This document shows, in pieces, positions 1 to 9,622 of a DNA stretch of 55,922 bases (position 1 is the first letter of the stretch; every line of letters starts with the position of its first letter). The position numbers and the translations under genes are program-made. The notes beneath the pieces are model-generated. The model saw only the letters and a program-made list of their open reading frames with translations. It ran no database searches and was not told the DNA's origin. Source of the stretch: Actinomycetota bacterium (GTDB taxonomy: Bacteria; Actinomycetota; Actinomycetes; Actinomycetales; Dermatophilaceae); assembly GCA_020161845.1 (NCBI GenBank), contig JAIUNK010000030.1:1-55922 (forward strand). Direction: 5' to 3'.

Positions 1-142
1 GGTCGAAGGGCTACAGATCAGCCTCGTCGCCGCCCGGACCAAGATCGCCCAACTCAACCAGATCGCTCCTGAAGGACCCCATGATCACGGCGCCGCCGTG
101 CCGACCTGCCCCCGCTGAACACGAAGTACAGAGAACAAGCGC

Positions 143-1024
143 GGGTACGGCTTCCACCCCCTGTGCGCGTTCGTCGATCACGGCCCCGACGGGACCGGGG
201 AGCCGCTGTCGATGCTCCTGCGGGCCGGGAACGCCGGCTCGAACACGGCCGCCGAGCACGAGAGCCCCATCAAGGCCGCTCTCAAGGGCGTGCCCGGGAT
301 CAACCCGACACGACCGGGCAAGAAGGTTCTCATCAGGACCGATGGTGCTGGCGGCAGCCGGGAAATCCTGCAATTCCTGCACCGCCGTGGCGTCTCGTAC
401 TCGATCGGGTGGACCCTGCCCGCGAACACCCCCGACCTGTACCGGCTCGTCCCCGAACAGGTCTGGCAGCCCGCCTACAACGCCGACGGTCAGGCCCGAC
501 CCGGCGCGGACGTGGCCGACTTCACCGGCCTGCTCACGTTGAAGAACTACCCACCGGGGATGCGGGTCATCGTCCGTCGGGAACACCCTCACCCTGGCGC
601 CCAGCTGCGGTTCGACGACGTCGACGGCTATCGGCTGACCGCGTTCGCCACCAACACCACCCGGGGGCAGCTCGCCGACCTCGAGCTGCGCCACCGCCGA
701 CGCGCCCGCTGCGAGGACCGCATCCGCATCGCCAAAGACACCGGCCTGAACAACCTCCCCCTGCACGACTTCGCGGCCAACCGCGTCTGGCTACTCATCG
801 TGCAGATCGCGAACGACCTGCTCGCCTGGATGGCCATGCTCGCCCTGACCGGGCACGACGCCCGACGATGGGAACCCAAGACCCTGCGCCACCGCCTCTT
901 CACTGCCGCAGCCACGCTCGCCCGGACCGCCCGCCAACGCCTCCTCCACGTCAAGAAGACCGGGCCATGGGCGGGCCTGTTCACCACCGCCTGGACCACT
1001 CTGACCAAGCTCTCACCACCCTGA
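143..1024 (+). pseudogene. IS1380-family transposase, 5'-truncated
   Basis: This is the C-terminal two-thirds of an IS1380-type DDE transposase. The frame reads GYGFHPLCAFVDHG at 143 and continues through RAGNAGSNTAAEH, the second catalytic Asp region (LIRTDGAG) and the catalytic Glu region (RCEDRIRIAKDTG), as in this family. The N-terminal part with the first catalytic Asp is missing: an in-frame TGA lies at 116-118, and the short open frame entering from the left edge (2-118) shows no convincing IS1380 homology by eye. The first ATG inside the homologous region is at 212, but homology extends upstream of it, so that start is not biological. The element is probably inactive. It is the leftmost of three IS remnants or elements packed into 3.7 kb. 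Confidence 0.8.
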
Positions 1025-1432
1025 CCAGCTCATCTCGCCCAACAACCCGACGACCCGAGGCAGTATCCCTTCGTGCGTGGAACACGACGCCCACCGGAAC
1101 CGACATCCGGACCACTGTCGTACCCACCCGCAAGAATTGACCCCGTACAGACGGCAACGGCGCCGGCTACACCAGCGCCGCCACCTCATGAAACATCCGG
1201 GCTAGTCATCCTCGCCCTGTCGGGCGGCCCGTTCCGGGCGGAAAATGGGGGTCGTCCGCTCGGTGACGTCGTTGCGCTATGACCGGTGAGGTCGTGGGCT
1301 AGTCGGGCGCTGGGACCGTGTTGTTGGGCCTTTCCGTGGTGCTTCGAGCCCGAGGATTAGCTTCGTGTTACCCGAACGGTTCCCCGGGCGGACGGTTCGA
1401 CGTGGATGTGCCGGATCGAGCGGGAGGTGCCG
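1025..1432. other. Gene-free stretch between IS1380 remnant and IS110 transposase
   Basis: There is no credible gene in these 408 bases. The first part is probably the right end of the IS1380 element; the text TCATGAAACATCCGGGCTAG near 1185-1205 looks like such an end, with low confidence. The second part, from about 1205 to 1432, should be the left non-coding end of the IS110 element. In IS110-group elements this region encodes the bridge RNA. A possible hairpin with CGAAC/GTTCG arms lies around 1373-1400. I could not define the element boundary, because IS110 elements usually lack terminal inverted repeats. Confidence 0.4.
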
Positions 1433-2701
1433 ATGCTCAACGATGTCATCGACGATGGAGTGATTATCGAGCGGGTCGCTGCGATCGATGTCGGGAAGGC
1501 CGAGATCGTGGTCTGTGCCCGGGTGCCCTCGCCCACCGGGCGGCGCAGCCGGGCTCAGGAGGTGCGTAAGTTCGCCACGATGACCCCGGCGCTGATGGAG
1601 TGCAGCGACTGGCTGTCCCAGCTGCAGGTCACCCGGGTGGTCATGGAGGCCACCAGCGATTACTGGAAGCCGGTGTTCTACCTGCTCGAAGCCGCTGGGT
1701 TCGAGACGTGGCTGGTCAACGCCAAAGATGTCAAACACCTGCCCGGTCGTCCCAAGACGGACACCTTGGACGCGGTGTGGCTGTGCAAGGTCGCCGAACG
1801 GCAGATGCTGCGGCCCTCGTTCGTACCACCCGAACCGATCCGCAAGCTGCGAGACCTGACCCGCTACCGGGTCGACCTGATCAACGAACGGAGCCGGGAG
1901 AAGAACCGCGTCGAGAAACTCCTGGAAGACGCCGGGATCAAACTGTCCGTGGTCGCCTCGGACATCTTCGGCGTCTCCGGGCGGGCGATGCTGGCCTCCC
2001 TGGTCGCCGGCGAACGCGATCCCAAGATGCTGGCGGGACTGGCCCGTACCCGGATGCGGACCAAGATCCCCGCCCTGCAGGAGGCCTTCGTCGGCCGTTT
2101 CACCGATCATCACGCCTTCCTGCTGGGCAAGATGCTCGCCCGGATCGACCGGATCGACGCCGACCTGACCGACCTCGACACTCAGATCGAGGCGATGATC
2201 AGCCCTTTCGCTGAGGCTGTCGACCGGTTGGACACCATCCCCGGCATCGGCGCTACGGCGGCCCAGGCGATCATCGCCGAGATCGGGGTGGAAATGACCC
2301 GCTTCCCCACCCCGGCGCATTTGGCCTCCTGGGCCCGGTTCGCCCCCGGGGTCAACCAGTCCGCCGGCAAAACCAAGGGCAACGGCTCCACCGGCCACGG
2401 CAACCCCTACCTCGCCCGCGCCCTGGGCGAGGCCGCCCTCGCGGCCTCCAAGACGGACACCTTCCTCGGCGAGCGCTACCGGCGGATCGCCCGCCGCCGC
2501 GGCAAGAAGAAGGCCCTGGTCGCCGTCGGACGCTCCATCCTGGTGATCCTCTGGCACCTACTCAACGATCCCGACGCGGTCTTCATCGACCTCGGCCCCG
2601 ACCACTACACCAACCGCGTCGGCACCCAACGCGCCGTCCGCAACCACATCCGCGGCCTGAACGCCCTGGGCTACACCGTCACCCTCAACCCGGCCGCCTG
2701 A
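1433..2701 (+). CDS. IS110-family transposase (DEDD), apparently intact
   Basis: This is a 422-residue recombinase-type transposase of the IS110 family. The N-terminal RuvC-like domain shows the four acidic positions: D19 (AIDVGK), E72 (VVMEATSDYW), and D110 and D113 (KTDTLDAVWL). The C-terminal Tnp_20 domain has the helix-hairpin-helix text IPGIGATAAQAIIAEIG and the serine-bearing segment PGVNQSAGKTKGN. The ATG at 1433 is preferred over the upstream in-frame ATG at 1406, because GGGAGG at 1422-1427 sits 5 nt before it. Length and motifs look full, so the protein could be functional. Family members excise and insert with an RNA guide (bridge RNA) encoded next to the gene, here most likely upstream. 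Confidence 0.93.
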   Translation: MLNDVIDDGVIIERVAAIDVGKAEIVVCARVPSPTGRRSRAQEVRKFATMTPALMECSDWLSQLQVTRVVMEATSDYWKPVFYLLEAAGFETWLVNAKDVKHLPGRPKTDTLDAVWLCKVAERQMLRPSFVPPEPIRKLRDLTRYRVDLINERSREKNRVEKLLEDAGIKLSVVASDIFGVSGRAMLASLVAGERDPKMLAGLARTRMRTKIPALQEAFVGRFTDHHAFLLGKMLARIDRIDADLTDLDTQIEAMISPFAEAVDRLDTIPGIGATAAQAIIAEIGVEMTRFPTPAHLASWARFAPGVNQSAGKTKGNGSTGHGNPYLARALGEAALAASKTDTFLGERYRRIARRRGKKKALVAVGRSILVILWHLLNDPDAVFIDLGPDHYTNRVGTQRAVRNHIRGLNALGYTVTLNPAA

Positions 2702-2760
2702 CCACGAACCCGCACCTCACGACGTGGCCAACCGTGTGGTCACCTTCCATTTTCGGATTA

Positions 2761-3703
2761 GGGCGTGTCTCCCAATGGTGAGGGTGTTGATGGGCGATTG
2801 TGGGTGGCATGTCGCGTATGCGGGTGCTTTCGGACGCCGAGTGGGAGCTGATCGAGCCGTTCATGCCGTCTTCGGAGGGCAAGCGCGGCAGGCGTTTTCG
2901 TGATCACCGGGCAGTGGTCGAGGGGATCATCTACCGGTACCGGACTGGGATCGCCTGGCGGGACCTGCCCGGGGAGTTTGGTCCGTGGCAAACGGTGTGG
3001 AAGCGGCACCGCCGCTTCGCCGGGGACGGGACCTGGGATGCGGTCTTGACCGCGCTGCTGAGCAGGGCGGACGCGGCCGGGGTCATCGACTGGGACGTCG
3101 CGGTGGACTCCACGGTCAACCGGGCGCATCAGCACGCGACGAACACCACCCGGGACACGGGGGGCTCTGTCGAATCACAAGAATCTGCTCATCGAGCCGC
3201 CTGACCACGCGATCGGGCGGTCGCGTGGGGGCCTGTCGACCAAGGTCCACCAGCTCTGCGACGGCCACGGCCGCCCGATGGTGGTGCTGCTGGGACCCGG
3301 GCAGGGCAGCGACTCCACGATGTTCACCCACGTGCTGTCCGCGGTACGAGTCCCGCGCCAGGGGCCAGGACGGCCTCGCACCACCCCGGACGCAGTGCTG
3401 GCCGACAAGGCGTACTCCTCGCGTGGTCACCGAAAATTGTTGCGGGCCCGTGGGGTCAAGGCCGCCATCGCCGAGCCCCGTGACCAGCAAGGCCACCGCA
3501 AACGTCGGGGGTCCAAGGGCGGGCGACCCCCGAAGACCGACCCCACGTTGTACGCCAAGCGCCACGTCGTGGAGAACGGCTTCGAGCGGTTCAAGCAGTG
3601 GCGCGCCATCGCCACCCGCTACGACAAACTCGCTCTGACCTATCGCTCGGGCATCGTTCTGCGGGCGGTCACCCTCTGGCTACCAGCATTGGGAGACACG
3701 CCC
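2761..3703 (+). mobile_element. Complete IS5-family element (IS427-like), 943 bp
   Basis: Terminal inverted repeats are perfect over 17 bp: GGGCGTGTCTCCCAATG at 2761-2777 and its reverse complement at 3687-3703. The dinucleotide TA flanks both ends (2759-2760 and 3704-3705), matching the TA target duplication of this group. The element carries one transposase in two reading frames. It lies 59 bp after the IS110 transposase stop, so it probably inserted into or next to the right end of that element. Confidence 0.93.
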
Positions 3704-3706
3704 TAG
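2809..3706 (+). CDS. IS5-family transposase in two frames (frameshift near 3159-3167)
   Basis: OrfA starts at ATG 2809 (MSRMRVLSDAEWELIEPFMP) and stays open to 3204. OrfB continues in the +1 frame from about 3167 (LSNHKNLLIEPPDHAIGRSRGGLS) to the stop at 3704-3706. The DDE residues are split between them: D in DVAVDST (OrfA), D in LADKAYSSRGH and E in HVVENGFERFKQW (OrfB). The switch lies at a run of six Gs (3159-3164), a plausible slippery site; a simple inactivating indel is the alternative. The final TAG stop uses TA from the target duplication plus the next flanking base, so the element has no complete stop of its own in this frame. Confidence 0.85.
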
Positions 3707-4022
3707 GGGGATCCTCCCCCTGACGGATCCCCTTGCCAGGGTGCAGGATTCGCCCCATGGGCCCGGCGCAGGCCATACGCCGAGGCCACCCGAGATCGAA
3801 CGTTCCCGTGGGGCCAGCGCGTCGAGCGCGCGCCGGGGCGGGTACGTCGTGGGCTGCGGCGTACTCGCCCCTCGTCACCCACCGGACCGGTCCCCTCGCT
3901 AGCGCTCCTCCGTCGCAGCCGGCGTTGGCCGGCCCAGGTCGGCCCGCTCTGCTGCTGTCGACGCGCGAATCGCTTTGCGTCATAATGAAAGATCACCCAC
4001 CCGACCTCGTCGGAGGGACGAC
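3707..4022. other. Gene-free stretch with IS-adjacent hairpin and candidate promoter
   Basis: There is no supported gene in these 316 bases. A perfect 8-bp inverted repeat (GGGGATCC at 3707-3714 and GGATCCCC at 3725-3732, 10-nt loop) abuts the IS5-family element and could be an old terminator into which it inserted. A -10-like CATAAT at about 3981-3986 and the Shine-Dalgarno sequence CGGAGGG near 4011-4017 precede the crotonase start at 4023. Open frames seen in this stretch lack start signals and recognisable content. Confidence 0.5.
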
Positions 4023-5153
4023 ATGCACACCATTGCCCTGCACGACCTGTTGCACATGCTGCAGTTGCGGCACAGTCCGGCCGGGGCGGCGAGCCAGCCC
4101 ATCGTTCTGGTCGATCTCGACGAACTCGAATCCCTCTCGCCCCGCGAGGCCAGCCTCCTAGCCCACCGGCTCCCGGACGACCTGCGCATCTACGTCGGCG
4201 TCCGCACTCGACCGCTGCCGGTCCCCCTGATCGGACCCGGCCAGCAGATCCTCGAACGACTCACCACCACCATCAGCCCCACGGTGGGCGCCCTGGCCGA
4301 CGGCACACCGGAGGGTCCCGCATCGGCGACCTCGGCGGTCGTCCGCGTGGACGACCCGCTGGAAACGGCGGCGCGGATCGCGGAACAGGGCCGTCGCACC
4401 CCCGACGCCGTCCACGTGATGGACACCGTGCTGCGGATCGCCGAACGGGCCACCGCCCGGGAAACGCTCATCTCGGAGTCGTACGGCTACGCCGCCCTGC
4501 TCGACGGCCCCGAATACGGGGCGTGGCGCACCGTCGCGGGGGCGCCCGTGGGCCCGCCCGCGCAGATTCGCCGCGACCGGCACGGCGACACCAACGTCGT
4601 CACCATCGACTGGACCACCCCCGAGAGCGGCATGGATCATGCGCTGCGCCTGGCGGTGGCGCAGGCGCTGCTGGACGCCCGGCACGAGGGGGCGGACGAG
4701 ATCGAGCTGCGCGCCGAGGGACCCGACTTCTGCGCCCAACCCATTCCCGACGATGACCCGGCCCGCCGCGGTGACGCCCGCGCCCACCTGAACCGGCTGC
4801 AGCGACACCCCGGCGTGGCGGCCTGGCTCGTGCACCGCCGACTGACCGTGCGGGTGCAGGGCCGGTGCTGCAGCGCTGGCCTGGAACTCGCCGCCTTCGC
4901 GCATACCGTCATCGCCGACCGGGACGCTCGGTTCTGGGTGCCCCATCTGCCTTACGGGCTGTGCTTCGGCGCCGGGGGCTCGGTGAGCCTGACGAGTCGG
5001 ATCGGGCGGTGGCGCACGGCGTACCTGGCCCTGTCCGGCGCCTCGATCGACGCCGCCACGGCCCTGCGGTGGGGACTGGTCGACGTCATCGCCGACGCGC
5101 ACGCGCCGTCGCGCCCGCCGTACGAACTGGTGGGGGCCCCGTCCAGAGCCTGA
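4023..5153 (+). CDS. Enoyl-CoA hydratase/isomerase (crotonase)-superfamily protein, divergent
   Basis: The product has 376 residues, longer than the usual 250-290 of crotonases. The last half fits the fold: NVVTIDW near residue 195, GADEIELRAEGPDFCA, the oxyanion-hole-like text VQGRCCSAGLELAAFAHTVIAD, FWVPHLPYGLCFGAGGSVSL and the typical C-terminal LSGASIDAATALRWGLVDVIAD. The first 180 residues are not recognisable to me and contain an Asp/Arg-rich segment without obvious membrane helices. The general acid/base glutamates of true hydratases are not evident, so activity may be different or absent. Start ATG 4023 follows CGGAGGG at a good distance. The gene stands alone between the IS cluster and a convergent DinB-like gene. 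Confidence 0.7.
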   Translation: MHTIALHDLLHMLQLRHSPAGAASQPIVLVDLDELESLSPREASLLAHRLPDDLRIYVGVRTRPLPVPLIGPGQQILERLTTTISPTVGALADGTPEGPASATSAVVRVDDPLETAARIAEQGRRTPDAVHVMDTVLRIAERATARETLISESYGYAALLDGPEYGAWRTVAGAPVGPPAQIRRDRHGDTNVVTIDWTTPESGMDHALRLAVAQALLDARHEGADEIELRAEGPDFCAQPIPDDDPARRGDARAHLNRLQRHPGVAAWLVHRRLTVRVQGRCCSAGLELAAFAHTVIADRDARFWVPHLPYGLCFGAGGSVSLTSRIGRWRTAYLALSGASIDAATALRWGLVDVIADAHAPSRPPYELVGAPSRA

Positions 5154-5195
5154 GTGGCTGGACGGTGGCGCGGGTTTTGGCCGGGTAGCCGCGGT

Positions 5196-5921
5196 TCAGG
5201 CGGCGTAACTGCGCAGCCGCGCCAGCACCTCGGCGCCGCGGTCACCGGTCGCGCGCAGCTCGGCCTGCGCCACGTCGAGGCGCTGGGCGGCCACCCGGCA
5301 GAAGTCCGCCCCGCTGCCTCGGATGGTCACCTCGGCCTGGCTCGGTCCGAACTCCCAGGCAGCACCGCTGGGCCCGGTCAGTTCGCAGCGGAGGCTGGGT
5401 GCGGTCTCGCCGCGCAGCCTGTAGGCATAGGGCAGGGTGGCGTGCGCCAACCACGCGACGTGCCGCAGCCGCTCCGTGGCCGGGTAGGGCAGGCCGAGCG
5501 GGTCGGCGATGTCGAGGCCGTGCGTCCAGTGTTCGGCCAGCCGGGTGGTGGCCAGGGACGCCGGGCGCATGGTGCCCTCGACCCAGGTGATGCGGCTGCT
5601 CGGGTCGGCCGCGCGGAACGCCGCCAACGCCGGGACGCGAGCTGCCTGCCAGCGCGCCACCACGGTTTCGCCCGAGGCGCGCTCGGCCCCGACGTACGCA
5701 TCCATCGCCGACTCGACCGTGCCGCCGAAGGCGCGCCAGTCGAACGGCCGCCCCGCCAGCGTCGCGACGACCGCCTCCTCGCACTGGGCCAGGTGCAGGA
5801 CGACGTCTGCGACGCTCCATCCGCCGCAGGCCGAGTCCCGGTGCCAGTCCGCGGGGCTCAGCCGCGACAGCAGGTCATCGAAGGCGGCCTCCTCGGCGGC
5901 CAGGGCGTCGTAGATCTCCAC
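5196..5921 (-). CDS. DinB/MDMPI-type protein (TIGR03084-like, mycothiol-dependent enzyme family)
   Basis: The product has 241 residues. The N-terminal four-helix DinB/MDMPI domain begins YDALAAEEAAFDDLLSRLSPADW, with the family landmark CGGWSVADVVLHLAQCEE (His as likely metal ligand) and TRLAEHWTHGLDIADPLGLP (second His pair). The C-terminal part, with GPSGAAWEFGPSQAEVTIRGSGADFCRVAAQR, matches the SCP2-like tail of the TIGR03084 group. GTG 5921 is chosen as the start because CAGACT (minus strand, 5929-5934) lies 7 nt upstream, a leaderless layout; an in-frame ATG at 5981 is possible but has no ribosome-binding site. Family members use mycothiol as a thiol cofactor; the substrate is unknown. 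Confidence 0.8.
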   Translation of the reverse strand: MEIYDALAAEEAAFDDLLSRLSPADWHRDSACGGWSVADVVLHLAQCEEAVVATLAGRPFDWRAFGGTVESAMDAYVGAERASGETVVARWQAARVPALAAFRAADPSSRITWVEGTMRPASLATTRLAEHWTHGLDIADPLGLPYPATERLRHVAWLAHATLPYAYRLRGETAPSLRCELTGPSGAAWEFGPSQAEVTIRGSGADFCRVAAQRLDVAQAELRATGDRGAEVLARLRSYAA

Positions 5922-6019
5922 CCGCGGCAGTCTGTCAGTCCGTCGAGTCCCGCGCACGGGCGGCGAGAACCCAGCCGGCATCCCAGCATCACTGCGTCCT
6001 TGTGGGCCACCGTGAGCGA

Positions 6020-6060
6020 CCGATAGTCTTTATGTACACGATGTACATCGAGACTATCGG
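6020..6060. promoter_or_regulatory. Palindromic operator of the toxin-antitoxin operon
   Basis: A perfect 10-bp inverted repeat CCGATAGTCT (6020-6029) / AGACTATCGG (6051-6060) encloses a second motif, ATGTACACG followed by ATGTACATCG, whose right copy is part of the palindrome GATGTACATC. It lies 58 bp before the antitoxin ATG, in an AT-richer patch that also offers -10-like text. Nested symmetry fits autorepression by the antitoxin dimer or by the toxin-antitoxin complex; this is inference. Confidence 0.75.
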
Positions 6061-6118
6061 GATGCGCCGAGAGGGCCGCCGGAGCGGAACTCCGACCCCG
6101 AACACCAAGGAGAGGCCC

Positions 6119-6529
6119 ATGCCTGTCGCCACTTTCGAGACGATCGCCGCTGCGCGCAGCGGCTTCAAGGATCTGATCGACGCAGCCCACTCCGGCGGTG
6201 CTGGCGTCGTCCGCCGCTCCAGCGAAACCTACGCCGTCGTGCCGCTGGAGCTGATCCGGGAAAGCCTGCTGCCCTCTCTCGGCACCACCCCCGAGGTTTT
6301 CCGCGAGGACGATGGAGTGGGCCTGGTCCTGCCCGGGATGCCCTTTGCCACCGAGGGAAACACGCTGGAGGAGGCTGCTGCCGACATGGTGGCGGCCCTG
6401 CGCGAATACGCCGAGGACTGGCCACGCCTGCGTCAGGCCGCCAACCACCGCAAGATGCGGTTGCTGGTTCCTTTCATCGACCTGTCCACCGACGAGCAAC
6501 TCCTCGCCTGGCTCACCGGACTCCCCTGA
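6119..6529 (+). CDS. Antitoxin with Phd/YefM-like N-terminus and HicB-like C-terminus
   Basis: The product has 136 residues. The N-terminal part (residues 1-45, FETIAAARSGFKDLIDAAHSG then VVRRSSETYAVVPLE) resembles the Phd/YefM DNA-binding fold. The middle and end (GLVLPGMPFATEGNTLEEAAADMVAALREYAEDW) resemble HicB, the RNase-H-like antitoxin domain that covers HicA toxins. Start ATG 6119 follows AAGGAGAGG at a normal distance; the longer in-frame start at 6002 would run through the operator and is rejected. The stop is 2 nt from the toxin start, so the genes are translationally coupled. The protein is expected to neutralise the toxin and to repress the operon at 6020-6060. Confidence 0.8.
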   Translation: MPVATFETIAAARSGFKDLIDAAHSGGAGVVRRSSETYAVVPLELIRESLLPSLGTTPEVFREDDGVGLVLPGMPFATEGNTLEEAAADMVAALREYAEDWPRLRQAANHRKMRLLVPFIDLSTDEQLLAWLTGLP

Positions 6530-6531
6530 GA

Positions 6532-6981
6532 ATGCCTGCCTTTCCCGCGCCCACCCGGAACGATCACCGCTCGTTCTGCGAGATCGACGGGTGGACTCTC
6601 GTGCGCGACGCCAAGGGCAAAAACGTCAACCACCACCTCACCTACGAGCTTGGCCTGCCCGACGGGCGCATCCTGCGAACCCGGATCTCGCAACCGCCCG
6701 ACAAGACGACCTACGGCCGGCGCCTATGGGGGCACATCCTGCGCGATCAGCTCGACGTCAGCCAGGAGGACTTCTGGGCTTGCGTGCAGAACGGGGCCCG
6801 CCCACTGCGTGGCACCGAGCCGCCGCCACAGCAAACCGTCCCCACCGAGCTGTTCCAGCTGCTCGTCACCCGGGCCGGGATCGCCGAGGCCCGGGTGCTA
6901 TCGATGACCAAGGAGGAGGCCATCGCGGCCGCCGTCGCCTATTGGTCCCGGGCGACTCCTGAAACGAACGGAGCGCAGTAG
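6532..6981 (+). CDS. HicA-like toxin of a type II toxin-antitoxin pair
   Basis: The product has 149 residues and is often annotated as a cytotoxic translational repressor in actinobacteria. The core IDGWTLVRDAKGKNVNHHLTYEL, PDGRILRTRIS and YGRRLWGHILRDQLDVSQEDFWACV follows the HicA layout: G/W near the start, a basic strand, a conserved His (here NHH), a basic strand and a terminal helix ending in a dsRBD-like motif. It is longer than classic HicA (about 60-90 residues) and has a 60-residue C-terminal extension without clear features. The ATG lies 2 nt after the antitoxin stop. The predicted role is mRNA interferase activity; this assignment is from pattern, not experiment. Confidence 0.65.
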   Translation: MPAFPAPTRNDHRSFCEIDGWTLVRDAKGKNVNHHLTYELGLPDGRILRTRISQPPDKTTYGRRLWGHILRDQLDVSQEDFWACVQNGARPLRGTEPPPQQTVPTELFQLLVTRAGIAEARVLSMTKEEAIAAAVAYWSRATPETNGAQ

Positions 6982-7046
6982 TGGCCAGGGTCGGCGCAGG
7001 AGCCCGTGTTCCGGGGGCTGGACGACCGGCCACCTAGACTGCCGTC

Positions 7047-9104
<2,058 letters not shown>

Positions 9105-9174
9105 CGGGTCCCGACCAATCCCCGCGATCTGATCCCGGGCCGCCCGACAGCCGGCGCCGCGAGTTATCCACAAC

Positions 9175-9238
9175 CCGACCGTTCACGACCAGGCCTTTTA
9201 GCACCATGGTGCCAAATGTGCAGGTCACGAACGGTCGG
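9175..9238. terminator. Long imperfect inverted repeat between convergent nadE and ACBP genes
   Basis: The arms CCGACCGTTCACGACC (9175-9190) and GGTCACGAACGGTCGG (9223-9238) pair at 14 of 16 positions. Inside lies a perfect 12-bp palindrome GCACCATGGTGC (9201-9212), flanked by TTT and AAA. It is placed between two convergent stops, so a bidirectional terminator is the simplest role. A small palindromic mobile element would look similar. Confidence 0.55.
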
Positions 9239-9244
9239 TTCGCC

Positions 9245-9499
9245 TCAGCGGCCGAGGATCGTGGCGACCTCGGCGATGTAGGCCTGCTCGGCCTGCTCGG
9301 TGGTCATGCCGGTGCGGCCGGCCCACGCGTCGTACTTGGCCCGGCCGACGAAGTCGGTCAGGCCAGGGCGTTTGCCGCTGACGTCGCCGACCGTGGCCTG
9401 CTTGAACAGGCCGTAGAGGGCGAGTTTCTGCATGTTGTCGGGCTGGGCGTCGGAGGCTTCGAGTTCGGCCTTCGCGGCCTCGAATTCTGGGCTGGCCAT
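9245..9499 (-). CDS. Acyl-CoA-binding protein (ACBP family)
   Basis: The product has 84 residues, the usual ACBP size. The signature is clear: FEAAKAELEASDAQPDNMQKLALYGLFKQATVGDVSGKRPGLTDFVGRAKYDAWAGRTG (read in segments), with the Y-x-L-[YF]-K-Q-A-T-x-G-D ligand motif and the lysine and tryptophan that contact CoA. The ATG at 9499 gives MASPEFEAAK and the expected length; an upstream in-frame ATG would add 22 residues without homology. It binds medium- and long-chain acyl-CoA esters in the cytosol. Three acyl-CoA ligase genes occur elsewhere in the window, but none is adjacent. Confidence 0.93.
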   Translation of the reverse strand: MASPEFEAAKAELEASDAQPDNMQKLALYGLFKQATVGDVSGKRPGLTDFVGRAKYDAWAGRTGMTTEQAEQAYIAEVATILGR

Positions 9500-9622
9500 G
9501 GCCCTCAACGTAGCCGCCTCGGCCGCGCCGTACGGCATGTTCAGCACCCGCCGTCGCGCACGCACACCCCGCCAGGCCGGCCCGGCTGGGGCGATAGGCG
9601 GGGATGTAGTCCGGCGGGGCGC

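Noticed and set aside
2985-3638. Long open frame in the third + frame of the IS5-family element.
   Set aside because: It lacks transposase motifs; the DDE residues lie in the other two + frames.
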